From: Anaeramoeba flamelloides
Taxonomy: Eukaryota; Metamonada; Anaeramoebidae
Direction: 5' to 3'
Length of the DNA: 64,000 nucleotides
Assembly (NCBI GenBank): GCA_027625915.1
Contig: JANTQA010000048.1
Coordinates: 4,154,001-4,218,000 of the forward strand
Part shown: piece by piece, positions 32,901-44,400 of the stretch
How the letters are laid out: each line of letters starts with the position of its first letter
Numbering within the stretch: position 1 is the first letter of the stretch
The notes under the pieces: model-generated
The model's input: the letters and a program-made list of their open reading frames with translations, nothing else
The model's database searches: none
What the model was told of the DNA's origin: nothing
Translations under genes and position numbers: made by a program

Positions 32901-33652
32901 CCTAATGCAAATGAACTATTAAAATGCCTTCCTAAAGATTTTGAATTATCACTTCTTCCAATTAACCCATTGGTCGCAAAAGATTGCGATTGGATTGGTG
33001 TTTCTGAAACGATAAATCTTTCAAAATGTTTAACTAAGAAATCTTGCAATTGATATTTTTCAAATCGCTCATATAGACCATGAAATAAAAATGTATATTG
33101 CTCAATTTCCTGGCAGATGATTATTAGCATATGTGCAAGCGAACCAACCAGCTTCAAATTAAATTTACTCGTTATTTCATTACTTTCATTTGTTAGCATA
33201 TGCTTGCCATTCGAAAAAAAATGATCTAAAAAGTTTGATATAATTGTAATTATTCGAGATATGATGATGGTCTGTCGATTGAAATAATTATTTGTTGGCA
33301 ATCCATGAACCCCATTTGATTCGAAATGAAAATATTTTAAACACATATTAATGGCATCAATCCAATAATTCGATGAGATCAATTTCTCGATTCTCTCTTG
33401 AAACGTTAATAACGTGATTTTGGTACTTTTTGTTGGGTTGTAAATAATTAAACTATTCAAATTATATGGCGATAATGTCGAATAAAATGTCTCAATTTTG
33501 ATAGTTCGTTCGCTTTCTTCCGTTTTAATAACTACACTTTTGGTTTTTGGTGCGAAATTTAGATTTTCACCGGGAATTATTTGCAATGGTTCAAATTTTG
33601 GAAATAATTCATTTAAATGGATTTTTTTTTGATCGTCAATAATTATTAATGA
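29966..33652 (-). CDS. VPS8: VPS8 exon 5 (main exon, 1228 codons plus stop)
   Basis: The exon opens after an AATAG acceptor (33654-33653) with SLIIIDDQKK and runs uninterrupted to TAA at 29968-29966. It holds the end of the propeller, the whole helical body and the RING-H2 finger. The frame upstream of 33586 is needed, because there is no ATG there. Confidence 0.92.
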   Translation of the reverse strand, partial: SLIIIDDQKKIHLNELFPKFEPLQIIPGENLNFAPKTKSVVIKTEESERTIKIETFYSTLSPYNLNSLIIYNPTKSTKITLLTFQERIEKLISSNYWIDAINMCLKYFHFESNGVHGLPTNNYFNRQTIIISRIITIISNFLDHFFSNGKHMLTNESNEITSKFNLKLVGSLAHMLIIICQEIEQYTFLFHGLYERFEKYQLQDFLVKHFERFIVSETPIQSQSFATNGLIGRSDNSKSLGRHFNSSFALGTKTNFVKLPGKLLIAYLNYCFKKKLMKKAEENLLDFKGDHLNPQFLISLYRYYLLFQNMTIICHNKFQNYITPIISIFDLLTLQNLELNEEINNNYNQKYIILKINKEQQDYFSTTLFNNINFLLTLNNNNKNNNNSESNFNQEQINIMKAKLFAVIFIKKIPDVNIKYPYLDTLLKLNVETTLNIISICFDDQISPEQYQQIILKKNNTNKLTRQKILNILTKKLIDPNSKKKIPLQTTPNWKFNSKDMLIFFQFAAKYISKGVIKVKKDLLFRIFYFVVEIVDERVNETNKENETKQENEKNKGSETNKGSETNKGSELKQENEKNIENEKNKEVFVTISEREELLLKILKGVPEVFDSRKVLDLGELVGFKKVCEFLYLRTCNFTSAFGYYFNDEKRKFLILKLIRKILLKFKNNIPVIRSLTQAVKFHIESLINLNNVKTARLIAHKFPNEHLEIIDKLKSNPIIHYKYLKGLIESSKVYEQTSISRQFFSKSGGKNDLKDNKPIENIPETIDELVQNLNNSSKKSKNTFNKNLNNNDDGGGGGGDDYLDDNEDDDYLDDEFGIEISTVINEKCVELMCQIEPEQVALYLKANENYRVDQCLNLCKKHGITDAMMYLNERTGDIEAAWSLLLKQFSETVTEFMVHYKEIPQNFDIEKSKNEKIIKLKSLLIQALEFCKRNSDSLNIDKLWFKLLDVFTEPIKILYDMEQTKKVVRINDNLTKFVLSTLEKMIGNVPMTLILVKLVDDYKDQKYKKFRTIIQTMIETYSYERTLLKSANQLLTQDSYQAWRDLIEKRINSYPIISTHCSDCRGMLFSQDRSKGKIIVFNCGHTFHEDCLPRDNICTICNQASQNKLSKHSSLTNKKNRKINQKSSRSNLNEKSELTRTDSNNISNNNNRRRRRRRRRRRRNNQMETNLLEVMSNLQMKEDVLKSYWSSFRMKTFDLVYDNNRIGHRKKFLPTQSIFNVEFQEFN

Positions 33653-36600
33653 CTATTTTGTTTTTTGATTTTTTTTTAATTTTTTGATCAGAATTTTATT
33701 TGTTTGTTTGAGAATAATTTTGTTTGTTTGTATATTAATAGATTTTTATTTTTTTTGTTAATATTCCTAATTAATTTTGAAAATTATAAATTAAAAAAAA
33801 AAAAAAAATTTTTTTCTGAAATCCAATATCCAGATCAAGATATCCAGATTATTAGTTTCACAGATATTATCTTTATTAATTTATACTTCAGAGAAGACAG
33901 AAAAAATGAATTTGGTAAAATTATTCAGAAATTAGTAGTTCAATATCATAATTTCAAAACAGTTATTCTGGGAGATTTTAATCATACAGAAATGGAAATT
34001 TTGAAAAATTTCCAATTAAAAAATTTCAAAATAATTCCAAATACATCAAATAGCAGAACAAATAATATTGACCATATCTTAATCAATTTTAAAAATAATT
34101 TTATTTTAAAAAATTCAAAAACAATACAAAATAGTTTATCAGACCATAAAATGTTAATTAATAATCTTGCCTTAAAAAACAGATTGGAATATTAAAAAAA
34201 AAATATAGAATTTCAAATCAGAATACTTATCAAAAATTATTTACTAATTACTTTTCAGAAAAAAAATTTTCTTTTAGATATCACTACAATAAAAAATTTC
34301 AAAAATAAATTCATTCAGTTCAAAGATATAATTTATAAAAAGAAGAAAAAACAGATTACGAAATCGCTCCATTAATAAAAAAATCTCTTGTCTAACCCAA
34401 ATTTAATTCATCGAATCAAAAAAATAAATAAAGTAGCTTGGAATAAATTTCTTAATGAAATAAATTTAGAATTTAATCAAAAAAAGAACTTTTGGAAAAA
34501 AATAAATTTAATTAGGTCTAAAAAAATGAAAATGATTTTAAACAATAAAAATATGATTGAAGAGTATTTTGGTCATATTAAAAAAAATTCAATTGAACCA
34601 AATCAAAAAATTTTAGATTATATAAAAAATCTTAAAATAAATAATTTAAAAAGAGTCAAAAATTTATATTTATTTTCCAATGGAAAAAATTAAAAAATAC
34701 TATTAAAAATTTAAAAAACAAATCAGTGAAAGGATTTCCAAAAAATCGAGAATTTAAAATTTAACATCGATGGAGAAAATTTTATAGATATTGAACCAAT
34801 TGAGAACAAAAATTATAAAAAATTTCTAATTACAATTCAAAATATATTTAATAATTGGTTATTGAACCCTAATGATAAAACTATTGAATATATCAAAAAA
34901 AGATCAATTTTGTTTATTCATAAAAAGGGAAATGAAGGAGTCGCTTTAAACTATCGACCTATTTCAATTAATCAAAGTCTACCAAGATTATTTCTTAAAA
35001 TGCTATATAAACTTATTGAGCCTTGTTGGGAATTTATTCATAAAGCGCAGTTTGGCTTTCGAAAAAAATTTGATACTCGTGTTGCGGTATTAAACTTTTT
35101 AAATATTTACAATCAGATAAAAACAAATAATGAAAATAAAAATGATAAAACTCATATTATAATGATTGATATAGCAAAATGCTTTGACTCAATCAGTTTT
35201 AAAATAATTAGGAAAACAATAAAAAAGTTTATTTTAAATACAATTATTCAAAAATTTTTAGTAAAATATTATCAAGGAAAAGGACTCGGTATATTCCAAG
35301 GGGATCCCTTATCACCGATTATATTTGCTCTTATTTCACATTTTCTATTATTAAAAATAATACCATTAACAAATCATTGTCAAATGTTTGCAGATGATTT
35401 AATTTTAATCATAAAAGGGAATATGAATCAAATAAATGAAAAATTAAATGCTATATATCAAGTAATTGTCCAATTTGGATTAAAACCTAATGAAGACAAA
35501 ACAGAAATTACTCAAGATTTATCAAAAATTAAATATTTGGGAATTTATTTGGAAAAAATTTCACATTTAGTCTATAACCTAAAAAGGCAAAAGAAACTTA
35601 TAATAGTTCTAAACAATTATTCAATAATAATTTATTAACAAATAATTTAAAAATAAGATTATTTAAATCTTTTATATTAAGTCAATTAACATATGGATTA
35701 GAAATATATAATTATAAAATAGCAACCCTAAACTATTTAAACTCTTGGATTAATACATGTATTACTGAAATCTGCAAAATAAACAGAAACACACCAATTC
35801 TTATTTATAAAACAGAATTTAAATTCGAAAATTTGGTAATATCAATCAATAAAAAGAAATTCAAATTCAAAAAATAAATTAAAAGAATTATCTCTACCCT
35901 ATCTGGAAAAATTAATAAAATTTAATCATAGAATAAACAATAAAATTAACTGGAAGTCGGAGAGTTTAAACCTTCTTAAAAAGGAAATTTATAATTATAA
36001 TTATAATGAGTTGTTGAATTCTACCAGTTGGAAGGTACAAAAATATTTCGCAATAATTAAAAACCAAAAAAAATTATTTATTAATCAAAGATATTTAAGT
36101 TATCCATCAAGTTCAACAATTCTAAAATTCAGAACATTTACCAACTGCTTAAATAGATATTATTATGTAATAAATAAAAATTCAAATAAATTTTGTCCTT
36201 TATGTTTAAAATATGAACATAAGGAAATAATAGAAAATATTGATCACTTTTTATGGGTATGTCCTTCCTATAAAAAAGATAGATTAATTTTTCTGAAAAA
36301 GTTAAAGAATTAAATTTTAATGAAATAATTTTAAATTATGATAGCTTAAAATTATTTTCGTTAATTAATAATCGTGAAATCTATGATTTTACGCTTAAAT
36401 TTCTGAAAGGGAATTTAAGTAAAAGGGCACTTAGAGTGTAATCTACACTTCCTCCTCAATAAAAAAAAAAAAAAAAAAAAATTTTTTTTTCAAAGAATAA
36501 AAAAGAATCAAATAATAATTTTCTTTACATTTTCTCCAACCCAATGGATGCCATTAGTCTCAAATCCAAGTCCTCTTTGGAAAATTGATTTAAATGTGAT

Positions 36601-38358
36601 TGATAAAGTTCCACCAATACGTTGAAATTTTGTTTCAATTTCAAAAATTTCAAGAAAAGATCCCCATGATACACAAAAGTAAGCTGGTGTTTTCGTTTGT
36701 TTGTCTTGTTTTCCCCATTCAACTGGTTCTCTCCAAGTAATATAAGGAAGCTTTTCAAATTTTTGAGATTTTGGTCTTTTATAAATAAACTCAATTTTTG
36801 GTATTGGTTGAAATAAAACTAAAATAACCTATAAATATTTGGTGAGTTTTTGATTTTTTTTTTATAATAGAATTAAAATTTTGGTATGGAATAATAAATT
36901 AAATAACATTTAAAATATATATATATTTGTAATCAATTTAAGAGTTAATGTCAGAATATTATTATTAGTGTTATTTCAATAAGAATTAATTGTTTTTTTG
37001 TCTTTATTTATTAATTCACTATTAATGATTTTACCATGTTTGTTTTGCATTGAATGTTTTGTTTTTAGTTGAATTATTAAAAATATATTTGTGTAAAATG
37101 TAAAAATAATTTACTTGATATAAAGCAATTATTTGAATATTAGAATAAAAAGTAAGGAAAATTGTTTTCTTCCTGAATTATTTTAAATATTTTTGCTCTT
37201 GTACAATTAGGTTTTTTTTTATTTTATTTTTTTTTTTCAGATATTTTGAGATATTAGATTGCCAGAAGTTTTGATATCTTTCTTATAAATTTTAATTAAA
37301 TTGTTACTATTTATACTTTTATGAGAAAAAGTGTTTTAAGTTTTGCAGATTTTTTTTTTAATCTTGAAATATACCCATTAAATTTTGTATATTCTATAAT
37401 GTATGATACCAGCTAATTGAAAAATCGAGATATTAAAACTTATTTGGAAATTTAAAAACTGATATTTTTGAAATAATGGTTTTCTTATCATTACAATTTA
37501 TTTTGTATTTTTTATTTCATTTTAAAAAGGAATTTTCGAATTTAATTTTTAATTTTTTTCTCAAAATTTAATAAATATGTTAGTTTTAATAATATAGTCT
37601 GAATAATTAAACCTAATTATTAATTGTTTAATTGTCATCAAAACAGAATTAAAAATAAAATTTAGATCATTAAATTTTTTTCAAAGTTAAATTTTTGATT
37701 TTAATCGTTGGTATATTTGTAATCTACAAAATAACAAAAAAAAAGACCAATTTGTTTTTATTCAGTGTTTGATTTTTAAACTTTTTGGATTCTTTTTGTT
37801 TAATATTTGGAATATATATAAACCATTTTTCAGTCAAAGTGAACCAGTTGTAGGGAGTGAATTACACATGTTAAAAGGGTTTGGATTGTTATTAGAAGAA
37901 AAATTAATATTTTTGAAAATTTCAAAATAGAAATCATTTTTTCTAATTTTGACAATTCTTTTTTTTGATTTTTTTTGATAACACCTAATTCATTTGCAAA
38001 TTTTTTTTTTATTGCAAGATCTAAAGTCACTAGGGTAAAAAAGTTTTATTTTATTATTACTGAAACACTTAAAATGATTGTAGAGAAATGATATTTCTTT
38101 CTATTGGTATTTTCTTTGGATCTTCAATTGAAAATCAAAATGAAAATTGTTGTTTTTTTCAATGAGGATACCTAAGAATTTGATTTTTTCAATTTCTAAG
38201 GAAATCTATTTATTTTTTTAGTTTTATTCCAGAAGGATATCAACTTTCATTTGATGTTTATTATTCTACTTATTTCGTATTTAATCTTCAAGGGTCTATT
38301 ATTAAAAATATTTGATATTTGAAAAAAGTGTAGGGAATACTTTGACTGAAACAAAGTT

Positions 38359-38417
<59 letters not shown>

Positions 38418-41400
38418 ATGTGTATGTATGTGTGTGTGTGTGTGTCTATATATATATATGTATGTATGTATGTACTGAAAGGTTTAATTTTAAATTTAAT
38501 TTTTTTTTCAGTTATTCATTCATTTTTCAAAGATCAAAGACTTTTATCTCATTTACTTGTTTTGAATCTTCTTAATCTCAGAAAAAAAAAATTGAATTGA
38601 TTTTCTTTTTAACAACAAAAAGATATTTTTGGATAAAAAATGTATTTCATGAAATAAGAAAAGTGATATTTAATCCCTATTAAAACTCTTTCTCGAAAAT
38701 TAATTTCATTTATTTTGGATTACAAAACCTAAAATATCCTCTAGTTTACGATAATTTCAAAGTTTTTCATTTTCAAATACACCCTGTAAAACTAATTTAG
38801 AATTAGTAAAACACCAAAGTTGTCTGTATTACTTTGAGAAATAAAAATCAAAAAGTTATTAAAATTTGAGATGAATGTCTACCTTTTCAAAAAGTAATGA
38901 AAATATTCTGTATTCTTTTGATCTTGTAGAATGAAGATTTCCAAAGATCTTTTGTGTTTTTTTATTGTTTTAAAGTTTGGTTTGTAAAGGTAAGCCAACT
39001 TGTTAAAAGCTAAAAAAAAATTTTTGTTTTTAAAAATTATTTTTTTTTGAAAACTTTTTGAAATACTAAGTTTTGTAGATCTTAATTCTTTTAAAATTTA
39101 GTGTTCTGTATTCAAGTTAATTTAAAAAAGGATTTTGTTTAATTTTCTCTAAAAAGATCTATTGAAATTTCTAATACAATATTTCTTTGATTTTGATCAT
39201 TAAGAGTTATAATATTTGAGATGAGTGATTCAAAAAAAGGGTTCTAAATATTTCACATTTATTGGCATATTTCAAAGACCTAAAATTTTAACTTTGAGTT
39301 TTCTCATCATATTTTGACTTAAATCCCTTTTGGGGCATTAATCTAGAACTGAAATTTTCTACTTATTTTATGTAGTAACACCAAAGCCAGAGTATATCGA
39401 AAGAATTTGTTTATGAGATTCAATTTAAACTTTACTATTGAAAAAAAAAATTTTCTAAAATGGAAAAGTAGCATATTTTAAATTTATTCCTAGCAAAATT
39501 TAAATCATGAGTAGCTTAATTATATTTTCCTTACAGTGATTTTCTGAATTTTTCTTGGCTGTAGCCGATATACTGTTAATATCAATCACCAGCCAGGACA
39601 AAATATTTAATTTTAAAAATTTGTACAAAAAAAATTGTAATGTATATTTTTTCATTTCCTTTTCGAAAAGAGACTTTATTTCAAAAAAGTTGTAAAATGT
39701 TTTGAAATAAATATATAAACTTTGTTTTTGTAAAAGCACCCAAAAAAAATTTCCAAAATTCCTTTTTTTTTTAATAATTTAAACTTTTTTTCATTCAAAG
39801 TATTCCCTACACTTTTTTCAAATATCAAATATTTTTAATAATTGACGCTTTTAAGAAAAAATAATAAGTATAATAACATACATTAGGAAATGGTTGTTAT
39901 CTTTATAAAGTAAATCTAATCACACAATATATTTTTCTTAAAAATTAAAAAACTCAAATTCTTAGGTATCCTCATTGAAAAAAACAACAATTTTCATTTT
40001 GGTATTCAATTGAAGATCCAAAGAAAATATCAATAGAAACCAATATTATTTTTCTAAAATAATTCTAACTGTTTTAATAACAATTAGAATAACAAGTTTT
40101 GACCAAGTGAACGTATATCTTGAAATAAAAAATAAATTTTCAAAACAATTAAGGATCAAGAAAAATAAAAAAAAAAAGGAAAAATATGAAAAAATGTTTT
40201 TGCTGAAAAAACGTCAAAAAAACTCGAAAACAGAAAATATTCGAATTTTTTCAAACAACACTTAAAGTCATAAATTTTGGTGTTTAAATAGTGTAGGGAT
40301 AATTTTTCCGATTTAATTTTATCATGGAAGGAAAAAACCACATAAATGTTACAAAATCTTGTAAATTTTTTTTCATCACTCTAATACTCTTGGTGCTTGT
40401 TTTTAGAAAGGCAAATTGTTTTTTTAAAATCATTAAATTTTAACAAATTGAACAAAAAGAATATGTACAATAATCCTTCATACCTGATCTAAATTGTTTT
40501 TTTTGTCAGACAAAGGTTTTTGAAATAAATTGTATTAAATTTTCTCAAAAAAAAACCCAAAAAAAAAATTATTTTAAAAATTTTTTTGAATCAAAATTTC
40601 TCACAAGTAAATTTGTTAGATAAGATTATAATAATTTTAAAAGTGGTTTTTATTTTTAATTTAAAAAGCGTATTTTTTAAACTTTTCTTTTTCCTTTTTA
40701 TTTTTTTCTAAAAAAGAAAAGAAATTCAAAAAAATATGGGATTATTTTTATTTATTTTGAATTTCTTGTTTTTCAAAATAAAATTAAAAATTTACCTCAA
40801 ATAACAATAATTAGTAATGCTAAAGAATAAAAACAAAAACAAATATCACCAATAAAAGCTTATTTTTAATGATTTTAGACTTGTTGAAAAAATTCGAATA
40901 TTTTCCATTTTTGAGTATTTTCTACGTTTTTACAATTTCCCCTCCTCATTAACAATCAAAATAAATAAAAAAATACTTTTTAAATAGTAAATCTTTGATG
41001 ATAAGACTTGATCATTTTCAAATCAAATTTTTAATTTTTTAAAAACAAGATTTTGTTTTTTTTTAATAATAAAGAAAAATATATATTTAAAATTGAAAAA
41101 GAGTGGTTCTAAACATAATTTTACTTATTTAGTGATCCATATTGAATATAAATAAGAAAAAAGGCAAAATGTATGGTGATAGTATTTAAAGATATATTAA
41201 ATATGAAAAAAATGAATTCCATTTATCATAATTTTTGTTTTTATTAAATAAAGAAATATATTAAATAAAGTTCTTACCTCATCTTGAGTAATAATTGCAA
41301 TCAATGTTCTTGTGTTTAAATCGTGATGGAAAGAAGCCTTTGGGCATACTGAAACATTAAAAATTTGTTTATTTAAAACATTATACCATTTATATTCATT

Positions 41401-44400
41401 TTTTTCTGAATTCCAAATAAGAACTTTTGAAAATTTTATTGTGAAAACTCTTCCCTATAATTATTAATTAAATTATTATGATAAATTAAAATTTTAATTT
41501 TTAAAGGTAATAAATATTTACAAAATAAAAAAAAAAAAAAATTATTTGTTGTATTTTTATTGATAGTTTAGATTTTTTTAATTTACAATATCTCTCGATC
41601 TCTCTTTTATTTTTTCATTTCCTTCAAGGGAATTGAACTGTAATAAAAAAGAAAAATATTTTTTTTGAGAATTAATGGATTTTAAAAAGGAAAATATTGT
41701 ATTTTAAAAGAATATGGTTGCTCTGCATTTTTATAAATGAATGTTAAAAAATTGAAAAATAAAAAGTTTTAGTAATTTTTAAACAAAATATTTTAAAAAA
41801 CTTGGAATTTTAGTTTGTAAATTCTATTGTAATGGATCTATTGTGATGATTCTTTTCAAACTGATCATGTTTTTTAGATTTTGCCTTTATAAATATTAAG
41901 AGTCATTTTGTATTATATTACTTAAAAAGTGTGTTTTCTCGAAAAAAATTTGGGCACAATATTAAAAAAAAATTACAATGATCATTTTCACGAGAAGAGA
42001 GACGGTTTGAAAACCAGTCATATCATCGCAGTCATGTTCATTGATAATACACACCAGAATATAATAGAAATCTAGTTCCCTAAGGGCAAAGTTATCTCTT
42101 AATAAAATCTTTTTTTTCACTTTAAATTATATTTTTAAAAATATTAAATATTAACTTTTTCAAAAAAAAACAGGTTCAAGAACAAATATATATAGTTGTT
42201 GAGTTGAAGACTTCATTCCAATGATTCAAGAACCGAACTAAGGAGATAAATCTACAACTTCATGAAGGTTTTTTCAATTCATAAAACACAGTAAAATAGA
42301 TACAAGTTATTAAGAAACACAAAAAGTATAAGAACACAATGATACATTTTTTGTTTCAATTTTTGATGATTATTAATCACTTTTAAATCAAGTTTTAACG
42401 AAATTTTCATCGTTCTTTATATCAAATGATATTATATTATATTATTATTAATTTATCTGAAAATGTATCTGAGAAACCAAGATAACGTCGAAATGATTTC
42501 AAAATCATAAATATTAAAGAAGAAGAAGAAGAAGAAGAACAAAAGAAAGGAAAAAAAAAAAAAAAGAGAAAAAGAAAAAAAAAAGAAAAAGAAAATTTTA
42601 TTATTATTTTTTATATTTGGTACTTTCAAATTTGAATGACATTATTATTTGATTCTTATTTCTTTTCATTAAAAATAAACAGATCTAAAAGAATCCTTCC
42701 TTTCTTTTTTTTTTTTTTGTTTTTTAAAATTTCACTCATCTTAAGATCCACCTTGCTTCAACTAAAAATAACTCAAGCAATTTGACTTATTTCCTCAACA
42801 TCATTCAAAGAACTACAGATAAATATATAAATTACCGGGCAATCGAAAACTGTTATAATTGCAGTATTGTTCAAATATTCTAAATCTCTCAATATTTAGC
42901 CCTTTGATAAATGTAGAAATTAAAAAAAGTGTCAAAAACCTTCAAAATTAATAGAGAAACAGTCCAAAAATAAAAATCTCATTTTTGATTGTAATTATTT
43001 CTTAGATAAATTGATAAATGCATTAGAAAATATCTATCATGATAATTACTTTTGTTTTTACATTAATAAAATAAGAGTTTTTTTTGTAAAATTTTTGGAA
43101 ACAAGTTTGAATAAGTCTAAAAACAACTCTAACCTCACTTTGTTGTTGGTCAGGAATTCCCATAACATTAAAGAAGGATTTTCAGAAATTTAATATTGAG
43201 TATTTCAAAATAATTTGATATAGTTTCAAACCAGAATTTTGGATTTACATTTTAATGATCATCATTTTGTCTTATTCAAAAGAAAATGTATTTCAAAATA
43301 TTTTTGGCTCCATTTAAAATGATTTTGTTTTTTTGGTTGTGTTATTATTCTTTTATTCGATACATTTTTCTCTTTCAAAATTTTAGTTTTCAAATTCTAT
43401 TTATCTCTTAATGTGGGGTTTCTAAGAACACCACCCTTTCAAAAGGTTACAGTTGAAATAAAACCAATTCAAATTGTCAAAATTAATTCAGAATAATGAT
43501 AAATGCTTTTCAAAATAATGTGTTTTCTCTCACTCTATTTATTGAATGCATTTGTTTCATTGAAAGCATTTATTGAATACATCGAAAGTGGTTTTTTTGT
43601 ATTTTTCATTCAATGGTTTCAGGAAATAATCCTTTTTAAACAAATTAGCAGTTTTTAGAATAAAAAATTTATGTAACGTAAAAAGGTGATTTCCACAAAT
43701 TCACAAACCAAAAAAAAAAAAAAAAAAAAAAAGAAAAAAGAAAAAAATTAAAAAAATTTACTTTTGTGTCCATAACAAAGACCCTATTTTTTTGATTTAG
43801 AAATTTCACAAATTGAATTGGGTTATTTGATACACGAACTGTTTTAAGAATAGTTTGTTGTTTATAATCCCAAAGTGTCACATAACCTTTTGCATTACCA
43901 GTGATTAGAAAGCTTTTTTGTGATTCATCGAGATTGATTGCTAAATCCAAACAGTTAATCGGGGATTTATTTTTTTGTTTCCCATAATTCCCGAGAAAAG
44001 ATCCTTCTTGATTAAATAAACAAACATAACCCTGGTTGGTGCCTACTCCAAATCCATGGCTCCACGACTATATCCAATAGCAAAAAGTTAAATTTTAAAA
44101 AAAAAGGAGATCAAAGAAAAGGATTTCAATTTCATTAATTTTTTTCTTTTTTTTTTTTTTTTTTTTAAAAAAAATAGTACTTGGAAACAAGTCATTTTTC
44201 CAATTAGGTGTTGTGTCATATGTTGTTGGAGTTGGTCCATTTCATCTATTTGAAGATAGTCGATTTCAGATTTTTGGTTTTGAAAAATTGGTGGTAATAT
44301 TTCAGAGTCACTTTCTTCGCTAAGATCGTTTTGAGAATCTTCCTTTTCTTTTTCTTTTTCATTTTCATTTTCTTTTTCTTTTTCTTTTTCTTTTTCTTTT

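Larger units (their letters stand above)
36829..41277 (-). other. VPS8 intron 3 (4449 bp) filled with inverted repeats
   Basis: Donor GTAAGA after GAG at 41278, acceptor TATAG before GTT at 36828. It contains the long inverted repeat at 38045-40090, a TG/TATG microsatellite and a second inverted pair at 40185-40950. No other gene is visible. Confidence 0.85.

Noticed and set aside
36525-36794. 89-codon minus-strand frame as a small protein gene
   Set aside because: It overlaps VPS8 exon 4 in another frame. The exon frame matches the VPS8 propeller and joins its neighbours in phase; this one does not.
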